A stretch of 5,861 nucleotides of DNA from assembly GCA_030043575.1 (NCBI GenBank), contig JASHXK010000461.1:1-5861 (forward strand). Reading direction: 5' to 3'. The notes beneath the pieces are model-generated. The model was not told where the DNA came from and did no database searches. It worked only from the letters and a program-made list of their open reading frames with translations. Origin of the DNA: Terriglobales bacterium. GTDB lineage: Bacteria; Acidobacteriota; Terriglobia; Terriglobales; Acidobacteriaceae. Shown in pieces: positions 1 to 4,112 of the stretch. Each line of letters starts with the position of its first letter. Position 1 is the stretch's first letter. The translations under genes were made by a program, and so were the position numbers.

Positions 1-2207
1 TCAACTTCACCGTCCAAGTCACCGACACCCCCGGTAACAATGCAACCCAAGCCGAGACCCTGGTCGTCGGCGGAGCCATTGGCATCCAATGCAAGTCCTG
101 CTTAGCCAACGCTCCCATGTTGACGCTGCCCTCGGGCAAGCCCAACGTGCCCTACACCGCAAACTTCGCTGCCGTCGGCGGAATCAGTCCTTATACCTGG
201 TGCGTGCAGGAGACCAGCGGCACCTGTGACAACGGCTCGGGCGGCGCGCTGCCCGCCGGTCTGACCATCAGTTCTTCGACCGGTACTATCTCCGGCACCC
301 CGACCACGCCAGCAGCTCCGACGACCTTTACCATCCAGGCCACGGACTCCGAAAATCCACCGTCGAAGGGCACGGCGCAGATCACCATCTCCATCTTTGG
401 CGTGACTACCATGTCGCTGCCGGCCGGCGAAATCTACGTTCCCTACAGCACCCAGCAGCTGGTGGTTGCCGGCGGCACCGCGCCCTACACCTGGTGTGTG
501 GAGGAAAGTAACGGCTCCTGCGACAACGGCTCCGGCGGGGCCTTGCCTCCGGGACTCACGCTCACGTCGGCCTGCACCGAAACTCCCAATACCTTCTGCA
601 CCGTCAGCGGCACGCCGACTTCGGCGGGAACCTTCAACTTCACCGTTCAGGTGAGCGATTCGGAAACTCCGCCCGCCGTGACTACGGCGCCGGTCAGCAT
701 CGCTATTGCCGGCATTACCAACGGCGCCCTGGCGGGCAATTACGTCTTCTCCTTTAACGGATATAACAACGGAATGCCGGTCATCATGGCGGGCGCCTTT
801 ACCGCCGACGGCAAAGGCGACATCACCGGCGGCGAACTTGACCTGAACAACGGATCGGGCGAGACCAACGGCACCTGCGGTGACTCGCAGGACAGTCCAC
901 TCCCGCAGACCATCATGCCCGCTCCCAGCTCCACCTATTCGCTCGCGGCGAATGGGACGGGACTGGGAACGTTGACCCTGGTGACCAGCGCCGGCACCTA
1001 TAACTTCACGATTTCCCTGCGTGAGGACGGCAGCGGCAACATAATCCAGGACAATACCGATCCCAATACCCGTGGCTCAGGATCGATCAAGGTGCAGACC
1101 ACTGGAATTGGCACTGGCCAGCTTCAGGCCAACTTCGCTCTGGGTATGCACGGCGCCGATCCCAGCGGGAACCGCTATGTTGCGGCGGGGCAGCTGGAAA
1201 TGGAAGACAACCAGGGCGATTTCACCGGCCCGGCTCTGGATGTCGATGATGGCGGCGTCGCCTCCCAACATGTGTTCGCCGGCACCCTGTCAGGCAACCC
1301 CAGCGATCCCTATGGCCGCGGCTGCTTTGTCGACATCAGCTTCGATCATAACCAGAACTTCTTTTTCATTTACGCCTACTACGTCGTTTCGGTTGACGAA
1401 CTGGTGATCCTGTCCACCGATCCGGTCGGCGGAACGAAAAATGCCAACCTGACCCTGTGGTCGCTGGAGCGCCAGATCGTAGGCGCGACCGGCTTCAACA
1501 ATTCATCGCTGAACGGGTCCAGCGTGGTCCAGCTTTCGGCGATCGATAGCGGCGGCAACTCCGAGGTCACCACGGGTTTGTTTGCCGGACAGGGCACCAG
1601 TACGCACACCTGCGAGAGCGGACAGAACGACCCTGCCACCTTCACCTATGACCAGAACGACGGCGGCACGCTCAACCTGCAGCAATCGATCAGCGGCCAA
1701 TACTGCGTTGATTCGAGCACTGGCCGCGTCACCTTGTCGGGCTTCACCGGAGTCTGGGCCAACACTCCTCCCGTCTTTTATCTTGGCGGCAGCGACCCGG
1801 GCTTCGCCGTTGGCACCGACCCGGTGGACAGCGCGGGCAGCATCGAACTGCAGAATGGTTCGGACTTCACCAACGCCTCGGTCAATGGCGGGTATTGGGG
1901 CGGGACCATCGTGCCGGCGATTTCCGGAGTCACCGATTCCGTCACCTCGCTCTACGCCAGTGGCAACGGCAACATCACCGGCACGCAGTACACCAGCGCG
2001 CCCGGCGGGCCGGGAGGGCCAACTGGCCTGACCTACACCTATGACGTGGCGGGCAGCGGGCGTGCCCTGGTGCAGAACAACGGTCAGACCGCCGGCATTC
2101 TCTACGTCGTGTCCGCGGGATCGTTCCAGTACCAGAGCAAGTTTGTATTTCTGCCGGCCGGCAGCAATCCCGCGCTGAGTGTCTTCCTGGGACCGCCGCG
2201 CCAGTAG
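1..2207 (+). CDS. Large secreted Ig-like/beta-repeat surface protein, 5'-truncated by the window
   Basis: The frame has no stop from the first complete codon (position 3) to TAG at 2205-2207, giving 734 visible residues. The ATG at 117 is not the start: the 38 codons before it read as the end of another Ig-like module (FTVQVTD...ETLVV) followed by a C-K-S-C segment at 90-101. In order, there is the tail of one Ig-like module, two full putative-Ig (He_PIG-like) modules at about 117-407 and 408-713, then four diverged ~120-residue repeats at about 714-1090, 1100-1480, 1485-1855 and 1858-2204. The Ig modules show the family hallmarks PYTW, LPxGLT and SGTPT. Gly, Thr, Ser and Asn are abundant and no membrane segment or catalytic motif is visible, which fits an extracellular structural or adhesive protein. 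No sorting motif follows the C-terminal FLGPPRQ. The signal peptide would lie upstream of the window. The exact function is unknown; the frame and the repeat architecture are certain. Confidence 0.9.
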   Translation, partial: NFTVQVTDTPGNNATQAETLVVGGAIGIQCKSCLANAPMLTLPSGKPNVPYTANFAAVGGISPYTWCVQETSGTCDNGSGGALPAGLTISSSTGTISGTPTTPAAPTTFTIQATDSENPPSKGTAQITISIFGVTTMSLPAGEIYVPYSTQQLVVAGGTAPYTWCVEESNGSCDNGSGGALPPGLTLTSACTETPNTFCTVSGTPTSAGTFNFTVQVSDSETPPAVTTAPVSIAIAGITNGALAGNYVFSFNGYNNGMPVIMAGAFTADGKGDITGGELDLNNGSGETNGTCGDSQDSPLPQTIMPAPSSTYSLAANGTGLGTLTLVTSAGTYNFTISLREDGSGNIIQDNTDPNTRGSGSIKVQTTGIGTGQLQANFALGMHGADPSGNRYVAAGQLEMEDNQGDFTGPALDVDDGGVASQHVFAGTLSGNPSDPYGRGCFVDISFDHNQNFFFIYAYYVVSVDELVILSTDPVGGTKNANLTLWSLERQIVGATGFNNSSLNGSSVVQLSAIDSGGNSEVTTGLFAGQGTSTHTCESGQNDPATFTYDQNDGGTLNLQQSISGQYCVDSSTGRVTLSGFTGVWANTPPVFYLGGSDPGFAVGTDPVDSAGSIELQNGSDFTNASVNGGYWGGTIVPAISGVTDSVTSLYASGNGNITGTQYTSAPGGPGGPTGLTYTYDVAGSGRALVQNNGQTAGILYVVSAGSFQYQSKFVFLPAGSNPALSVFLGPPRQ
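117..713 (+). repeat. Two tandem putative-Ig modules with a cysteine loop
   Basis: These are two consecutive modules of about 95-102 residues in the large surface protein. Both contain PYTWCV, a Cys-x7-Cys loop, the shared string CDNGSGGALP followed by A or P, then GLT and SGTPT. Equivalent Trp-Cys positions at 201 and 495 are 294 nt apart. The second copy has one further Cys-x7-Cys stretch (SACTETPNTFC) that the first lacks. The DNA copies are clearly diverged at synonymous sites, so the duplication is not recent. A partial third module ends just upstream, at about 3-68. Confidence 0.8.
714..2204 (+). repeat. Four diverged ~120-residue protein repeats
   Basis: Four segments in the C-terminal two thirds of the surface protein follow a loose common plan. 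Each starts with a LxGxY/F-type strand (GALAGNYVFSF, GQLQANFALGM, SSLNGSSVVQL, ASVNGGYWGGT). Then comes a strand-turn with a Gly/Asp-rich motif (AGAFTADGKGDITGG; AGQLEMEDNQGDFTG; TGLFAGQGTS; SLYASGNGNITGT). A middle part resembles YxxxxxGxGxxxL, and a late aromatic strand has the FxYxVS feel (FFFIYAYYVVSVDEL; ILYVVSAGSFQYQ). The match is by eye and the copies are strongly diverged. I recognise the style from acidobacterial surface proteins but cannot name a Pfam family with certainty. Confidence 0.6.
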
Positions 2208-2384
2208 CGCCGGCAGGAGTGCCATCGGTGCTTCGTCACTTTGGGATCGCTATGTGTACTCTCGGGCGAGCAGCTCAACCGAGCCAGGCCAGGGCTTGGT
2301 TCGAGCGCTTGCCGGCCTCGCCCGATTAGGTCGCCCTAGCCTGTGTGATCGGGAGCCTGCCAGCATCAGGGCCCACTACACCTC
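2208..2384. other. Intergenic spacer between surface protein and glycosyltransferase
   Basis: This 177-nt spacer contains the stem-loop at 2273-2306 and a weaker structure at 2321-2353, in which CCCGAT pairs with ATCGGG and an inner TAGG pairs with CCTA. I see no convincing sigma70 -35/-10 pair, no tRNA and no small ORF with coding character. The promoter of the downstream glycosyltransferase gene, if it has its own, is expected here but cannot be placed. Confidence 0.5.
2273..2306 (+). terminator. Imperfect stem-loop downstream of the surface-protein gene
   Basis: The arm GCTC+AACCGAGCC (2273-2285) pairs with GGCTTGGTT+GAGC (2293-2301 and 2303-2306). This makes 13 pairs with one G-T wobble, a single bulged C at 2302 and a 7-nt loop (2286-2292). 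It begins 66 nt after the stop of the upstream gene. No T-tract follows, so it is not a canonical intrinsic terminator. It may still stop or slow transcription, or protect the 3' end of the mRNA. It separates the surface-protein gene from the glycosyltransferase gene. Confidence 0.45.
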
Positions 2385-3965
2385 ATGATTTCTCATGAAG
2401 ATTCCCGCACCAACGCCGTACCCCGGCTCCCTGCCAGGATCCGCAAATCCCCGCTGTTGTTCATCCCTGTGTTTCTTCTTCAGGCTGGCTTCTTCCTGTT
2501 CGTTTCCCGGCACCGCTTGATTGACGGAGACGAGGGCTTCTATCTGCTTGCCTCCCGGTTGGTGATGCAGCACCGGGCGCCTTATCTGGACTTTTTCTAC
2601 ACCCAGGCTCCGCTGCTGCCGTACGCCTACGCCTTATGGTTCAAGCTGACCGGACTTTCGTGGCTTTCGGCGCGCGCCTTTGCGGCGCTGCCGGCTGCAC
2701 TGCTCGGCGGCCTTCTCTATGAGCATGTCTGGCATGAAACCGGTAACTGGCTGGCCGGAGCTTCCGCGGTGGTGTTGTTTGCGTCCAGCAGCTTCGTCTT
2801 CGGCTGGTACCCGATCGTGAAGACTTTCGCCTTGGCGGTGCTGTTTCTTTTTCTGGCGTACCTCATGCTCGTCCGGTTATCGCCGTCGTCCTCGCGATGG
2901 TGGATGGCGACGGCGGGTCTCGTCTTCGGACTCAGTGTTGCCACTCGTTCGTATGTAGTGGTTGTCGCGCCGCTGCTGGCATGGTGGATTCTTCGCCGCA
3001 GCGGGGGCCGCAAGCTGGCTCATCTGCTATGGGCCGTCGCCGGCTTCATCATCGGCATTGTGCCCTGTCTGGTCCTATTCTTCGCCTCGCCTGCCGCCTA
3101 CCTGTTTAACAATCTCGGATACCATGAAATGCGGTCGGGTGGCGCAGGTTTGATCGGCGACTGGCAAGACAAACTGCAGGTGCTCGCGGAGATCTTCACT
3201 GGCCGCTCCACCGGTGTTCAATTCAGCATCCTGACGGTGGTGTGCATTTGCATGATTGTGATGGGGCGCGCGAAACGCGACGCGTCGCTACTGGCATTTC
3301 TGATGGCTGTGGTTTTGGGAATTGTCTCCATTCTGCCCACACCTGCGCTGCCGCAGTACTTCGCCCTAGTCGTGCCGTTCCTGATTGTCGCCGCCGTCTG
3401 CCCGGTCAGCCACTATTTTTCTAACCTGCAAACTGCACGCGCCATGCGCATCGCGGGAGCAGGATGTTTCCTGTTGCTCGCCGGCTTTGTCGGATTTGGC
3501 ATTGCGGGCTTTCGCCAGTACCTGTTCACCGGGTACCAGGTTCCAGGCGTTGTAGGCCCGGCCGATGCACCCAACTGGACCTTGCGGCAGGTGAGCGCCG
3601 TTTCCAAAGCAATCGACGAACTCGCGGCGCCAGGAGAGCCGGTCGTCAGTTTCTGGCCGGGGTATATTTTCGCTTCACACGCCAATCCCTTTCCCGGATA
3701 CGAAAATAACTTCGGCATCTATATCTCCGAACAGCTCAGCCCCGAACAACGGAGAAAGTACCACGTCCTCACTCGTGGTGAGATGTACCGCCAATTCGCC
3801 TTCCACGAGCCACGGCTTGCCGTGGTAGGCAATCAGGGACCACGCAGCGGTGGTCCACCGCCCTGGGCCGCTCAAGCTATGGCCGAGCACTGCGGCTACC
3901 GGCTGGTGCAAACAGTAGGCGACACGCTCATTTATCAGTGCTGCGCTGGGCCGGTATTCCCCTAA
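2385..3965 (+). CDS. Polytopic membrane glycosyltransferase, GT-C/GT39 (PMT/ArnT-like) family
   Basis: This complete 526-residue protein most likely transfers a sugar from a polyprenyl-phosphate donor to an acceptor on the outer face of the inner membrane. A short basic N-terminus leads into membrane segment 1 (about residues 23-41). The acidic motif DGDE follows at 47-50, at the start of the first outer loop where GT-C enzymes place their catalytic acidic residue, and FFYTQAPLLPY comes at 70-80, as is usual for PMT_2-type proteins. Further hydrophobic segments lie near 95-112, 122-140, 145-163, 174-203 (one or two spans), 213-235, 280-293, 302-318, 323-341 and 357-377. A soluble domain of about 145 residues ends the protein and is probably periplasmic. 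The start at 2385 is the only in-frame option after the stop at 2346-2348. Shine-Dalgarno support is weak (AGGG at 2368-2371, 13 nt away). The next ATG at 2395 is out of frame. Donor and acceptor are not identifiable. The family assignment is good; the substrate is unknown. Confidence 0.85.
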   Translation: MISHEDSRTNAVPRLPARIRKSPLLFIPVFLLQAGFFLFVSRHRLIDGDEGFYLLASRLVMQHRAPYLDFFYTQAPLLPYAYALWFKLTGLSWLSARAFAALPAALLGGLLYEHVWHETGNWLAGASAVVLFASSSFVFGWYPIVKTFALAVLFLFLAYLMLVRLSPSSSRWWMATAGLVFGLSVATRSYVVVVAPLLAWWILRRSGGRKLAHLLWAVAGFIIGIVPCLVLFFASPAAYLFNNLGYHEMRSGGAGLIGDWQDKLQVLAEIFTGRSTGVQFSILTVVCICMIVMGRAKRDASLLAFLMAVVLGIVSILPTPALPQYFALVVPFLIVAAVCPVSHYFSNLQTARAMRIAGAGCFLLLAGFVGFGIAGFRQYLFTGYQVPGVVGPADAPNWTLRQVSAVSKAIDELAAPGEPVVSFWPGYIFASHANPFPGYENNFGIYISEQLSPEQRRKYHVLTRGEMYRQFAFHEPRLAVVGNQGPRSGGPPPWAAQAMAEHCGYRLVQTVGDTLIYQCCAGPVFP

Positions 3966-3975
3966 GATCGATCTT
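3964..3975. repeat. 12-bp perfect palindrome at the glycosyltransferase stop codon
   Basis: AAGATCGATCTT is self-complementary over all 12 bases with no loop. Its first two bases are the last two of the TAA stop codon (3963-3965). It could be a protein-binding site or chance. Without a spacer it is a poor RNA hairpin. Confidence 0.5.
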
Positions 3976-4004
3976 CGCGACCTCAAAGTGATCACGGCGG
4001 GTGC

Positions 4005-4033
4005 CCCAGGTCTCGCGCCGTTCGAGACCTGGG
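4005..4033. terminator. Perfect 11-bp inverted repeat between convergent genes
   Basis: CCCAGGTCTCG (4005-4015) and CGAGACCTGGG (4023-4033) are exact reverse complements around a 7-nt loop (4016-4022). The structure lies 39 nt after the glycosyltransferase stop and 79 nt from the stop of the opposing gene. It is therefore well placed to act as a shared, bidirectional transcription stop. Neither strand has a T-tract after it, so intrinsic termination in the classic sense is not shown. A dispersed repetitive hairpin is the main alternative. Confidence 0.55.
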
Positions 4034-4081
4034 TCCGTACTCGCGTCCTTCTCGTAGACGTTGACTTGGGCAGTTTGTTTC

Positions 4082-4102
4082 TGGCCACTGACAACTAGCC
4101 AC
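4082..4102. repeat. Three degenerate 7-bp tandem units
   Basis: On the plus strand, TGGCCAC (4082-4088), TGACAAC (4089-4095) and TAGCCAC (4096-4102) follow each other without spacing. The next seven bases (4103-4109) still keep GGCCA. On the minus strand the units read GTGGCTA, GTTGTCA and GTGGCCA. This resembles the short heptameric tandem repeats found between genes in some bacteria, here as a decayed remnant. With so few units, chance is not excluded. Confidence 0.4.
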
Positions 4103-4112
4103 CGGCCATTAA

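Larger units (their letters stand above)
3966..4112. other. Spacer between convergent genes, repeat-rich and probably non-coding
   Basis: This 147-nt stretch separates the two convergent genes. It contains most of the 12-bp palindrome, the perfect 11-bp inverted repeat and the degenerate heptamers. Open frames cross it on the minus strand, but their residues come from the inverted repeat and from antisense of the glycosyltransferase gene and show no protein-like pattern. The density of symmetric elements suggests a repetitive intergenic element with a possible terminator function. Confidence 0.45.

Noticed and set aside
1072..1407. Plus-strand frame-shifted ORF inside the surface-protein gene, and similar ORFs at 466-654 and 1582-2031
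   Set aside because: These are Pro/Ala/Ser/Arg-rich out-of-frame shadows of the repeat protein. There is no ribosome binding site or independent evidence.
1503..2225. 240-codon open frame on the minus strand opposite the surface-protein gene
   Set aside because: It is antisense to a clearly repeat-structured protein. Its translation is Arg/Ala/Gly/Val-rich without a domain pattern, as expected for a GC-rich antisense frame.
2290..2325. tRNA-like T-loop string GGTTCGAGC
   Set aside because: The flanking bases do not form a 5-bp T-stem, and no acceptor stem, D-arm or anticodon arm can be built. The string is part of the stem-loop at 2273-2306.
2220..2330. Possible sigma70 promoters such as TTGGTT (2296-2301) with GATTAG
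   Set aside because: The spacing is about 22 nt and both boxes are poor, so no promoter is called.
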